Assembly (NCBI GenBank): GCA_022710975.1
Contig: JAKLGA010000001.1
Span: forward strand, 856,588 to 920,587
Source: Myxococcota bacterium
Lineage (GTDB): Bacteria; Myxococcota; B64-G9
DNA: 64,000 nucleotides
Direction: 5' to 3'
The translations under genes and the position numbers were made by a program. Of the stretch, positions 26,136-35,200 are shown piece after piece. Position 1 is the stretch's first letter; each line of letters begins with the position of its first letter. A model generated the notes under the pieces. The model made no database searches and was not told where the DNA came from. It saw only the letters and a list, made by a program, of their open reading frames with translations.

Positions 26136-27427
26136 GCCGCCTCGACCGCTGGCCCGCGGTGTGGCTCGGCCTGCCGCCGGACCTCGAGCGGGAGGAGGCC
26201 GTGGCGCTGCTCCACCTGACCGACCTCCCGGTCGACTCGTCGTTCGTGATCCTGCTCAACAAGGAGCTCCTGGCCGGGCTCGTGGCCGTTGCCCACCGGC
26301 CTGGCGCCTTCCACGAGGACCACAAGCGGCTGTTCGAGCTGCTCAAGGAGCCGATCAACATCGCGCTCTCGAACGCCCTGCGCTTCCTCGAACTGCGCAG
26401 GCTCAAGGACCGGGCGATCGAGGACCAGCGCGCCCTGCAGCAGGACATCCAGCGCTCGGACGTGGTGATCGGCGCGGAGTGCGGGCTCCGGCCGGTGATG
26501 GCCCTGGCTTACCAGGTCGCGCGCACCGCGGCGCCGGTCCTGCTGCTGGGCGAGACCGGCACGGGCAAGGAGGTGGTCGCCCAGGCCATCCACCGCGCCT
26601 CGGCCTGCCGGGCCGGGCCGATGATCGGGGTGAACTGCGGCGCGCTGGCCGAGTCGCTGGTGGACAGCGAGCTCTTCGGCCACGAGCGCGGGGCCTTCAC
26701 CGGCGCGGTCGCGACCAAGCGCGGCCGCTTCGAGCGCGCGGACGGCGGGACGCTGTTCCTCGACGAGGTGGCCGACCTGCCGCCCTCGGCCCAGATCAAG
26801 CTGCTGCGCGTGCTGCAGACCGGGGAGTTCGAGCGGGCGGGCGGGAGCCAGACCCTGCACGTCCACGTGCGCCTGATCGCGGCCACCCACCGCGACCTGG
26901 CGGAGATGGTGCGGCGGGGCGAGTTCCGCGAGGACCTCTGGTTCCGGCTCGACGTGTTCCCGATCCGGATCCCGCCCCTGCGCGAGCGGCGCGAGGACAT
27001 CCCCCTGCTCGCCCATCACTTCATCGAGAGCAAGGCGCGCGAGATGAACCTGGGAGCGCGGCCGGCCCTGCCCGGGGAGGAGCTCTCGCGGCTCGTGGCC
27101 TACCCCTGGCCGGGCAACGTGCGCGAGCTGCAGAACGCGATCGAGCGCGCGCTCATCCTCTACCGCAGCGAGCCGCTGCGCTTCCCCCACTTGAGCGTGG
27201 CCGGCGCGCCCGCCCCGGCCGCGGCCGAGCCCGGCCCGGCCCGGCCGGCCGGGGAACACCTGCCCACCTTCGACGAGGCGGCCGCGGACTACCTGCGCCG
27301 GGCGCTCGCCGCGGCGGGCGGGCGGGTCGCGGGCGCGGGCGGGGCCGCGGACCTGGCCGGGATGAACGCGAGCACCTTCCGCTCGAAGATGAAGAAGCTC
27401 GGGCTGGGCCGCGCGCGGCAGGGGTGA
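26066..27427 (+). CDS. Sigma-54-dependent transcriptional activator (main part of frameshifted gene)
   Basis: 453 residues as an isolated frame, 520 if joined to the segment starting at 25866. The N-terminal remainder is a GAF-like sensor region (SSFVILLNKELLAGLVAVAHRPG). The AAA+ domain has Walker A GETGTGKE at residues 162-169, the sigma-54-contact loop GAFTGA at 209-214, Walker B TLFLDEV, and AATHRDL and FRLDVFPIRIPPLRER motifs. The C-terminus is a Fis-type helix-turn-helix (LAGMNASTFRSKMKKLG). It is divergent from the efflux operon, with paired palindromes and a sigma-54 promoter between, so it very probably activates that operon in response to a ligand sensed by the GAF region. Whether the gene is functional depends on the frameshift at 26047-26051. 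Confidence 0.85.
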   Translation: MGEPDDELFAMPDSKADWVMDKMSRLDRWPAVWLGLPPDLEREEAVALLHLTDLPVDSSFVILLNKELLAGLVAVAHRPGAFHEDHKRLFELLKEPINIALSNALRFLELRRLKDRAIEDQRALQQDIQRSDVVIGAECGLRPVMALAYQVARTAAPVLLLGETGTGKEVVAQAIHRASACRAGPMIGVNCGALAESLVDSELFGHERGAFTGAVATKRGRFERADGGTLFLDEVADLPPSAQIKLLRVLQTGEFERAGGSQTLHVHVRLIAATHRDLAEMVRRGEFREDLWFRLDVFPIRIPPLRERREDIPLLAHHFIESKAREMNLGARPALPGEELSRLVAYPWPGNVRELQNAIERALILYRSEPLRFPHLSVAGAPAPAAAEPGPARPAGEHLPTFDEAAADYLRRALAAAGGRVAGAGGAADLAGMNASTFRSKMKKLGLGRARQG

Positions 27428-27618
27428 TCCCCGGGCCAGGCCCTCCGGCGCTCGGCCCTCAAACTTCGGGCGGATCGTGCTATCGTTTCCCTGTTCGCGC
27501 GACCAGAGCATGTGGGGCCGTGACCGCACAGACCCGGAGGTGTCTGCGGAGCCGCGACGAGCCTGCCGGAGCCGACTGGGAGGTGGACCTGGGAGGGTCG
27601 AACCCGGAGGTGGAGCCG

Positions 27619-27789
27619 ATGAGAGACGCGCTCAAGTGCCCGCTGTGCGGCGAGGTGTTCGAGCTGAAGCCCGAGGACCTGCCCGAGAAGGGGCTGCTCG
27701 TCGTCTGCCCCAGGTGCAAGCACACCTTCGAGCTCGAGGAGGCCGCGGAGTTCCCCTCGTACGCCGAGGGCAGACCGTCCTCGGACTGA
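27619..27789 (+). CDS. Small zinc-ribbon protein
   Basis: 56 residues starting at an ATG preceded by GGAGG. CPLCGEVFEL...VVCPRCKHTFEL gives two CxxC knuckles 24 residues apart, the MJ0042-type zinc ribbon often found at the N-terminus of larger myxobacterial proteins. Here it stands alone, with only a short acidic tail (YAEGRPSSD). Probably cytoplasmic and zinc-binding; function unknown. It lies between the sigma-54 activator and a convergent lipoprotein gene. Confidence 0.7.
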   Translation: MRDALKCPLCGEVFELKPEDLPEKGLLVVCPRCKHTFELEEAAEFPSYAEGRPSSD

Positions 27790-27806
27790 CGGGGGCGGGC
27801 CCGGGC

Positions 27807-29660
27807 TCAGGGCGACTGGTAGTTGAGCAGCAGCATCACCGCCGTGTCGTCCGCGTCCTGGCCGTCGTCGGTGAACAGCGCGCCCAGCTCGCGCGTGCCG
27901 GCGGTGTACACGTACAGCACCCCGGTCCAGGCCGGATCCTGCACGACGGTGGGCGCGCCGTAGGCCGCGTCCAGGGCGGACTTGGGGCTGCCGATCCGCA
28001 GGCCGTCGGCGGCCTGGCCGTAGTAGAACGGATACAGCGCGACCAGGACCAGCCTGTCCCGCTCGTACACCCCGGCCACCGTGTCCACCCCGATGAACTC
28101 GAGCCCCTGGATGCGGTAGGAGTCCACGTAGAACTGCACGCTGACCGGATCCCCGCCCGTCTCGACCACCCGCTCGAAACCCGAGGGCCAGTCGGGCTCG
28201 CCCACCGCGGCGCGGTGCACGGCCTGCGCGTCCCCGGTCGAGAGGCCGTTGCCCAGGTAGATGGTCGTGCCGCCGTAGGTCAGCGTGCCCGCGACCGGAT
28301 CGAAGCTGCCGTCCGGCGCGCTGTACACCCGCGTCACGGTGATGGCCCGGGCCAGATCGTCGGGGCCGTAGTTCACGAACAGCCCCAGGCCGAAGTACTC
28401 GTCCACGCGGCCGCCCTCGAAACCCTCCGAGGCCGCCAGCACCTCGGAGTGGTCGGGCTCCCCGAGGCCCGCGCGCACCTCCGCCTGCGTCGAGCCCACG
28501 CGCAGCCCCTGGGGCGTCTGCGCGTCCAGACCGGGCCGGGCGATGACCGACAGGACGTGGTCCGGGCCGTCGAAGCTCTTGCTCCCGTTCACGTCGATCC
28601 CGGCCACCCACAGGCGATCGCCGAGGAAGCTCATTGTGTAGGTGGCGTCGGGCACCAGGCTGCCGTCCTCCCACAGGGCGGCCCGGACCTGGTCCAGCGT
28701 GGTGAAGCTCGCCAGCGACAGGCTGACGTCGACCGGGCCCACCCCGCGGCCCGCCTCGATGGGCCAGGCCGGGTCCTCGGCGCACTGGCCCGTCTCCACG
28801 AGGCACACCTCGGCCGCGCCCGCGCAGGTCCCACAGGAGCCGCCGCAGCCGTCGGGGCCGCAGCCCTTGCCGGCGCAGGCCGGGCAGCATAGGATCGCGC
28901 ACTGGCCCTGGTCGCACAGGCCGGGGTCGGGCTGGCCGTCGCAGCCCAGGCAGTCGCCGCAGGGCACCCCGCAGGCCGGATCCGGGCCGCACTGGGTCGC
29001 CGAGCAGTCCGGCTCGCAGCAGTCGCACATGCCGGTGGGCAGGCAGATGCAGCCGTTCGGATCCGGGCAGGCGCCGCAGTGGAGCGTGCCGCACACGGGA
29101 TCCGGGCCGCACTCCCGATCGCCGCAGTCGGGCTGGCACGGGCCGGTCTGGCAGGCGCCGTCCACGTCGCACCACTCGCCGGCCGCGGTGTCGCACCCGC
29201 CGCAGCTCTGCCCGCAGACCGGATCGGGCCCGCACACCCGCGCGCCGCAGGCCGGGTCGCAGCCGCACTGGCCCAGGGCGTCGCAGCTGTCGGGCGCCAG
29301 GCAGGTCCCGCAGGGAGCGCCGCAGACCGGGTCCAGGCCGCAGGCGCGGCCCGCGCAGTCGGGCGCGCATTCGCAGGCCCCCTCCGCGGTGCAGGTCGCG
29401 GGGGCGGTGCACTCGCCGCAGGAGCCGCCGCACCCGTCCGGGCCGCAGCTCCTGCCGGCGCAGGCGGGCGTGCAGCACGCGCAGGCCTCCCAGCCCGAGC
29501 CGTCCGCCAGGCAGGCCTGGGTTCCCTCGGCGCCGTCCGCGCACAGGCAGACCCGCTCCGTGCCCTGGTCGCAGGCAGCGTCTCTCCCCCCGTCGCAGGC
29601 GCAGGTGAGCAAGCCCAGGGCCAGGCCGGATGCCAGGATCGACCAGGAGCGCTCCTTCAC
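27807..29660 (-). CDS. Cys-rich repeat lipoprotein with C-terminal globular domain
   Basis: 617 residues from a GTG with GGAGG seven bases upstream. The signal ends at a lipobox (LLTC, Cys20). Residues about 57-300 hold six or seven Cys-rich units (PACAGRSCGPDGCGGSCGEC and variants) like those of the protein at the left edge. The C-terminal 310 residues are Cys-free and globular; GLRVGSTQAEVRAGLGEPD and the later GLRIGSPKSALDAAYGAP are two copies of a motif reminiscent of BamE/SmpA-like domains, suggesting an internal duplication. A cell-surface or outer-membrane lipoprotein; role unknown. It is divergent from the pnt operon. Confidence 0.8.
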   Translation of the reverse strand: MKERSWSILASGLALGLLTCACDGGRDAACDQGTERVCLCADGAEGTQACLADGSGWEACACCTPACAGRSCGPDGCGGSCGECTAPATCTAEGACECAPDCAGRACGLDPVCGAPCGTCLAPDSCDALGQCGCDPACGARVCGPDPVCGQSCGGCDTAAGEWCDVDGACQTGPCQPDCGDRECGPDPVCGTLHCGACPDPNGCICLPTGMCDCCEPDCSATQCGPDPACGVPCGDCLGCDGQPDPGLCDQGQCAILCCPACAGKGCGPDGCGGSCGTCAGAAEVCLVETGQCAEDPAWPIEAGRGVGPVDVSLSLASFTTLDQVRAALWEDGSLVPDATYTMSFLGDRLWVAGIDVNGSKSFDGPDHVLSVIARPGLDAQTPQGLRVGSTQAEVRAGLGEPDHSEVLAASEGFEGGRVDEYFGLGLFVNYGPDDLARAITVTRVYSAPDGSFDPVAGTLTYGGTTIYLGNGLSTGDAQAVHRAAVGEPDWPSGFERVVETGGDPVSVQFYVDSYRIQGLEFIGVDTVAGVYERDRLVLVALYPFYYGQAADGLRIGSPKSALDAAYGAPTVVQDPAWTGVLYVYTAGTRELGALFTDDGQDADDTAVMLLLNYQSP

Positions 29661-29748
29661 CGGCCACCTCCGTTCGGGCGGTGCCTCGCCCGGCCTGGAT
29701 GGTAGCGCGCGCGGACCCTGGAAGGGAAGCGGCCCCCATTCCGGCTAG

Positions 29749-29795
29749 GGCGAAGCCCGAGACCGCCCCTCCATCTCGGCCTTCGCCGCTCGGGC
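29749..29795 (+). other. Interleaved inverted repeats (possible RNA switch or pseudoknot)
   Basis: Four arms occur in the order A-B-A'-B': GGCGAAG (29749-29755), GCCCGAG (29755-29761), CTTCGCC (29781-29787) and CTCGGGC (29789-29795). A pairs with A' and B with B', so the two stems would form a pseudoknot or exclude each other. They lie 130-175 bases before the first gene of the pnt operon, in a 264-base gap that otherwise shows only three scattered TTCCGGCT copies. High GC content makes chance pairing possible. Confidence 0.3.
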
Positions 29796-29924
29796 ATCCC
29801 GACCTGCCGCTGCGCTTCAGGGGCACCGCATTTTCCGGCTCTGCCACCCGCAGATTCCGGCTTGCCCCGATGGCCGAATCGCGGCCGCGGCTCTATGGAT
29901 AGAGCACGAAAGGAGCGTGTCCCC

Positions 29925-30698
29925 ATGAACTCGAACCCGATCGAAGCCAAGGTCCAGAAGAGCCAGGGCAGTTCTACCAGCCTGCTCATCAAGGCTGGCG
30001 ACGTGGTCATCCAGACGGAGTACGCCGAGCTCGCGCAGTGCGACTTCCCGATCTGGTCCAGCTCGCCGATCCCGGTCGAGATCCCCCCGAACGGGACCAA
30101 GGACTTCGTGGTGGGACCGTTCAGCGGCGAGATCACCCAGAAGGCCGCGGACGGGAACTTCCCGCACATCATCAAGTTCCCCGTGTACCAGGGGCAGGAG
30201 CTCGTCGGCCTCAAGGCCTTCCAGCAGCTCCCTGGCAACGGCGCCAACCAGTCGCTGGCCAAGGTGCCGATCCTCGCGGTGGCCACGGAGGTCTCGGGGC
30301 AGGTGGACGGCAAGCGGGTCCAGGCCCACTGCGTCCTCCCGATCTGGAACGACGGCTCCGCGGTGCTGGTGACCCTGGACTGGTTCGAGGGAGAGCCCTC
30401 CGAGGGCACGCCCAACCCCGAGTACCATCTGCGCGCGACGACGGGGTTCCCCGTGGCCATGGGGCTGGAGCAGCTGGCGCGGGCCTCGCGGTTGTCCGAG
30501 AAGGCGCAGGACTGCCTGTACCACATCTACCTCACGCCGTGGCAGCTGGGTGGCCAGATCCTGAAGGACAAGGGCGCGGAGAGCCCGCACCGCATCTGGC
30601 AGCGCCAGTGGGAGTTCACGAGCCAGGAAGAGTTCTCGAAGGCCCTGAGCCGCATCACCGGTGGCCTGGTGGGGACGGACCCCAAGGCTGTCGCCTGA
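29925..30698 (+). CDS. Hypothetical protein preceding the transhydrogenase genes
   Basis: 257 residues from an ATG with AGGAG nine bases upstream. There is no signal peptide or membrane helix. The N-terminal half is beta-rich (SSTSLLIKAGDVVIQTEYAEL; IPPNGTKDFVVGPF) and the C-terminal half helical with many aromatic residues (YHIYLTPWQLGG; RIWQRQWEF). I do not recognise the family. It ends 29 bases before pntAA on the same strand and is probably in the same operon, so a link to redox metabolism is suggested by context only. Confidence 0.7.
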   Translation: MNSNPIEAKVQKSQGSSTSLLIKAGDVVIQTEYAELAQCDFPIWSSSPIPVEIPPNGTKDFVVGPFSGEITQKAADGNFPHIIKFPVYQGQELVGLKAFQQLPGNGANQSLAKVPILAVATEVSGQVDGKRVQAHCVLPIWNDGSAVLVTLDWFEGEPSEGTPNPEYHLRATTGFPVAMGLEQLARASRLSEKAQDCLYHIYLTPWQLGGQILKDKGAESPHRIWQRQWEFTSQEEFSKALSRITGGLVGTDPKAVA

Positions 30699-30727
30699 AA
30701 CCACACGCCGAGAAGGAGGTCACTGTC

Positions 30728-31888
30728 ATGCAGATCGTCGTCCCGAAGGAGATTCTCCACGCCGAGAAGCGCGTCGCCGTCATCCCCGAGACCGTCGTCA
30801 AGCTGCGCCAGAAGGGCTTCGAGGTGGCCGTGGAGGCCGGCGCCGGGGCGGGCGCCTTCTACGCCGACGCCGAGTACGAGAAGGCCGGCGCGACCATCGT
30901 GAAGGACCCCGAGGAGCTGTTCGCCAAGGCGGGCATCATCCTGAAGGTCAAGCAGCCGGTCTTCAACGAGGCCAAGAAGAAGCACGAGGTGGACATGATG
31001 CCCCAGGGTTGCACCCTGGTGACCTTCCTCCACCCGGCCGCCCCCGGCAGCCACGACATCGTGCGCAAGCTCCGCGATCGCAAGATCACCTCGTTCACCA
31101 TGGACGGGATCCCCAGGATCTCGCGGGCGCAGCGTATGGACGCCCTCACCTCCATGAGCACGGTCACCGGGTACCGCGCGGTACTCGACGCCGCCGAGCA
31201 CCTCCCGCGCTTCCTGCCGATGATCGGCACCGCCATCGGGCCCATCAAGCCGGCGACCGTCCTGGTCGTGGGCACGGGCGTCGTGGGGCTGCAGGCCGTC
31301 GCCACCGCCAAGCGCCTCGGCGCGGTCGTCCGGGCCTGGGACATCCGCGAGGCGGCCCGCACCGAGGCGGGCAGCCTCGGCGCCAAGGTCGCGGGCTTCG
31401 ACGTGCCGAAGGAGCTGGCCATCGCCGAGGGCGGCTACGCCAAGCTGCTGCCGCAGGACTGGCTGGAGAAGGAGCGGGCCGCCATCGAGCCAGTGGTCGC
31501 GGAGGCCGACATCGTCATCCTCTCGGCCCTGGTGCCGGGCTCCCTGGCCCCGGTCATCGTCACCAAGCAGGCCGTGGCCCGCATGCGCCCCGGGTCGGTG
31601 ATCATCGACGTGTCCATCGATCAGGGCGGCAACTGCGCGCTCACGCAGGCCGGGCAGGAGGTGGTGCAGAACGACGTGTGCATCTGCGGCCTGCAGAACA
31701 TCCCCGGGCGCATGGCCATGCACTCCACCTGGCTGTACGCGCACAACATGTTCTACTACATCGAGAACCTCTTCAAGAACGCCGCGGGGCCCGCGGACCT
31801 CGCGGACGAGATCGCGCGCGCCTCCCTCGTCACCAAGGAGGGCAAGATCCACTTCCAGCCTGCCCTCGACGCGATGGGTGAGCACTGA
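30728..31888 (+). CDS. pntAA: NAD(P) transhydrogenase, soluble alpha-1 subunit
   Basis: 386 residues; AAGGAGG lies just upstream of the ATG. The protein is a full-length AlaDH/PNT fold: MQIVVPKEILHAEKRVAVIPE, then SFTMDGIPRISRAQRMDALTSMSTVTGY, and the NAD-binding loop VVGTGVVGLQAVATAKRLGA. The following segments GSVIIDVSIDQGGNC and AMHSTWLYAHNMFYYIENL are characteristic of this superfamily. Together with the next two genes it makes a split transhydrogenase of the Rhodospirillum type, in which domain I binds NAD(H) and passes hydride to NADP in domain III. The IDQGGNC loop is intermediate between PntA and alanine dehydrogenase, but the gene order decides for PntAA. Confidence 0.88.
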   Translation: MQIVVPKEILHAEKRVAVIPETVVKLRQKGFEVAVEAGAGAGAFYADAEYEKAGATIVKDPEELFAKAGIILKVKQPVFNEAKKKHEVDMMPQGCTLVTFLHPAAPGSHDIVRKLRDRKITSFTMDGIPRISRAQRMDALTSMSTVTGYRAVLDAAEHLPRFLPMIGTAIGPIKPATVLVVGTGVVGLQAVATAKRLGAVVRAWDIREAARTEAGSLGAKVAGFDVPKELAIAEGGYAKLLPQDWLEKERAAIEPVVAEADIVILSALVPGSLAPVIVTKQAVARMRPGSVIIDVSIDQGGNCALTQAGQEVVQNDVCICGLQNIPGRMAMHSTWLYAHNMFYYIENLFKNAAGPADLADEIARASLVTKEGKIHFQPALDAMGEH

Positions 31889-31919
31889 ACGCGGGTCCGA
31901 GTGAACGGAGGACAAGGTC

Positions 31920-32234
31920 ATGACCGAGCTGGCATTGATGCTGGTCGTCTTCGCGGTGTCGTTCGGCGTCGGTTACCTGCTCATCTCGCGCGTGCCGCCG
32001 CTGCTGCACACGCCGTTGATGTCCATGACCAATGCCATCTCGGCCGTGACCATCCTCGGCGCCATCCTCCTGTTCGCCGTGACCATGAGCGTCGGCGACG
32101 TGGTGATCGGGGCGATCGCGCTCGCCACGGCGGCCTTCAATCTGGTCGGGGGCTTCGTGATCACCGATCGGATGACGAAGATGTTCAAGACCCATCGCGG
32201 GTCGGGAGCGCAGGGCGCGGGTCGTGCGTCATGA
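31920..32234 (+). CDS. pntAB: NAD(P) transhydrogenase, alpha-2 membrane subunit
   Basis: 104 residues with three hydrophobic helices: LALMLVVFAVSFGVGYLLI, the segment following NAISAVTILGAILLFA, and VIGAIALATAAFNLVGGFVITDRM. The TPLMSMTNAISAV sequence is the family signature of the small membrane subunit that joins PntB in the proton channel. The start is 31 bases after pntAA and an AACGGAGG site precedes it. A short basic tail (KTHRGSGAQGAGRAS) extends beyond the usual end at MFK. Confidence 0.9.
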   Translation: MTELALMLVVFAVSFGVGYLLISRVPPLLHTPLMSMTNAISAVTILGAILLFAVTMSVGDVVIGAIALATAAFNLVGGFVITDRMTKMFKTHRGSGAQGAGRAS

Positions 32235-32288
32235 CGCCTGCAGGCGCGAACGAGCTCGTTCACTTCGTGCGCGTCGATGGAGCTCAAC

Positions 32289-35200
32289 ATGGATAACTGG
32301 ACCCAAATCCTGATCGATCTGGCGATCATCGTACTCCTGGTGATCGGCATCTCGATGTTCCGTACGCCTCGAGGCGCCCGGCGCGGCAACGCGGCGGCGG
32401 CCTTGGCGCTGCTGCTCGCCATGGCGATCGTGCTGTATCGCAACGCGGTCATGGAGCCAGCCATCCTGATCATCGCGATGGTCGTCGGAGGCGCGATCGG
32501 GACCCTCGTGGCGGTGCGGGTGACCATGATCCAGATACCCGCCATGGTCGCGTTCCAGCACGGCGCGGGTGGAATCGCTGCCTGCGCCATCGCGTTCGTC
32601 GAGCTCACGCGCGGCGACTCGCCAACCATCGTCGGGGAGGTCTCGGGCCTCCTGGGCCTCGTCATCGGGGCCGCCACCTTCAGCGGCAGCATGGTGGCGA
32701 GCGCAAAGCTCGCCGGCAAGCTCAAGGGGACGCCGACGGTGCTTCCCGGCCACGGGGTGATCCTGCTGACGCTCCTGACGGCGATCGCCGGACTCGGCGT
32801 GTTGGGCGCCATGACGCGCGGCCCGTCGTTGCCGTTCGTGCTCGTGGGCGTGCTCGTGGCCGCGGTCCTCCTCGGCCTCTTCTTCTCCATCCGCATCGGC
32901 GGCGCGGACATGCCGGTCCTCATCTCCTTCCTCAACGCCACGGCGGGGCTGGCGGCCGCGTTCTGCGGCGTCATCATCCAGAATCGCCTGCTCATCGCGT
33001 GCGGCGCCACGGTGGCCGCGTCCGGTTCGATCCTGACGGCCGTGATGTGCAGGGCGATGAACCGGAGCTTCGTCAAGGTCCTGGCCGGCGGGAAGATGGG
33101 CCGCGCGCCCAGCGCAGGAGTGAAACCGCCGGCGAAGGCTCCGGTTCGGGTGGAGACCATCCAGGCCGGACCGATGGAGCGGGCCAAGCAGGTGCTGCGG
33201 GAGGCCAGGTCCGTCATCATCATCCCCGGCTACGGCATGGCGCTGGCGCGCGCGCAATTCAAGGTCGCCACGCTGGCCAAGCGCATGGAGGAGCTGGGCA
33301 AGACCGTGACCTTCGCCATCCACCCCGTCGCGGGCCGCATGCCGGGCCACATGAACGTGCTGCTGGCCGAGGCGGACGTGGACTACGACAAGCTCAAGGA
33401 GATGGACGACGTCAACAGCTCGTTCGCGGCCACCGACGCGGTGCTCGTCGTCGGCGCCTGCGACGTCGTCAATCCGGCCGCGATCCGCGTGGCAGACACG
33501 CCCATCTCGGGGATGCCCATCCTGAACGCCCACGAGGCGAAGAACGTGCTGGTCTGCAACCTCGACGAGCGGCCGGGCTACTCCGGCGTCCCGAACCCTC
33601 TCTATGACGAGGCCGCGACGCTGCTCCTGTTCGGCGACGCGAACGCGACCGTCGCCGAGCTGCTCGTGGGCCTCTCGGGCGCATCGGCCACGGCGCCGGC
33701 CGAGGCGCAAGTGGAGGCGACACCCGCTGGAGCCATGGAGCGGGCCAAGAAGGTGCTGCGGGAGGCCAGGTCCGTCATCGTCATCCCCGGCTACGGCATG
33801 GCGCTGGCGCGCGCGCAATTCAAGGTCGCCTCGCTGGCCAAGCGCCTGGAAGAGCTGGGCAAGACCGTGACCTTCGCCATCCACCCCGTCGCGGGCCGCA
33901 TGCCGGGCCACATGAACGTGCTGCTGGCCGAGGCGGACGTGGACTACGACAAGCTCAAGGAGATGGACGACGTCAACAGCTCGTTCGCGGCCACCGACGC
34001 GGTGCTCGTCGTCGGCGCCTGCGACGTCGTCAATCCGGCCGCGATCCGCGTGGCAGACACGCCCATCTCGGGGATGCCCATCCTGAACGCCCACGAGGCG
34101 AAGAACGTGCTGGTCTGCAACCTCGACGAGCGGCCGGGCTACTCCGGCGTCCCGAACCCTCTCTATGACGAGGCCACGACGCTGCTCCTGTTCGGCGACG
34201 CGAACGCGACCGTCACCGAGCTGCTGGAGAGCCTGTCGGAGGAGCAGGTCTCCGCTCCCCGGACCGCCGGAGAGCCCAGCCACCCGCGAGCAGGCGTGGC
34301 AGCCCGGCTCACGACCGACGCCTTGAGCGAGAGGTTGCTCCGGGCGGAGTACGCGGTCCGCGGCCCGATCGTGCAGCGCGCCCAGGAGCTCGAGGCACAA
34401 GGCCAGAAGATCATCTACTGCAACATCGGCAACCCCCAGGCGCTGAAACAGAAACCGCTGACCTACCTCCGCCAGCTCCTCAGCCTGCTGGAGGTCCCCG
34501 CGCTCCTGGACGAGCCGGCGGTCACCGCCCGCATCCCCAAGGACATCGTGGCCCGCGCCCGGACCGTCCTGGAGAAGCATCCCCACGGGACCGGCGCCTA
34601 CAGCCAGAGCCCCGGCATCCCCTTCATCCGCCAGGCCGTGGCCGAGTTCATCACCCGCCGGGACGGTATCCCGGCCGACCCGGCCTCGATCATCCTCACC
34701 GACGGCGCCAGCAAGGGCGTCCAGGCCGTGCTGACCGCGTTCGTCAAGACCCCGCAGGATGGTTTCATGATCCCCATCCCCCAGTACCCGCTCTACAGCG
34801 CCAGCCTGACGCTCCTGGGCGGGCAGCGGATCGGCTACCACCTGGACGAGGAGAATCACTGGCAGCTCCGCGAGGCGATCCTCACCCAGAGCCTGGAGGA
34901 CGCGGAGAAGGCCGGCATCCACCCGGTCGGGCTGGTGGTCATCAACCCCGGGAACCCCACCGGGGCGGTCCTGAGCCGCGAGAACATCGAGATGGTGATC
35001 GGCTTCGCGCGGCGCCACGGGCTGGTGCTCATCTCGGACGAGGTGTACCAGGAAAACGTCTACGCCGAGGGCTGCGCCTTCCACTCGTTCGCCAAGGTGA
35101 TGCACGCCATGGGGGACGAGGAGACGCCGCTCTTCAGCTTGCACTCGGTCTCCAAGGGCTTCCTGGGCGAGTGTGGCCACCGGGGCGGCTACCTCGAGAT

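Noticed and set aside
30728..31888. Alanine dehydrogenase instead of PntAA
   Set aside because: The IDQGG loop and the nearby alanine aminotransferase make this tempting, but the next two genes encode the transhydrogenase membrane domains and the RAQSMDA-like region matches PntA.
33174..34241. Domain III duplication as a plain assembly artefact
   Set aside because: Not fully excluded, but the copies differ at about seven scattered bases with amino-acid changes, which a collapsed or stuttered assembly would not create.
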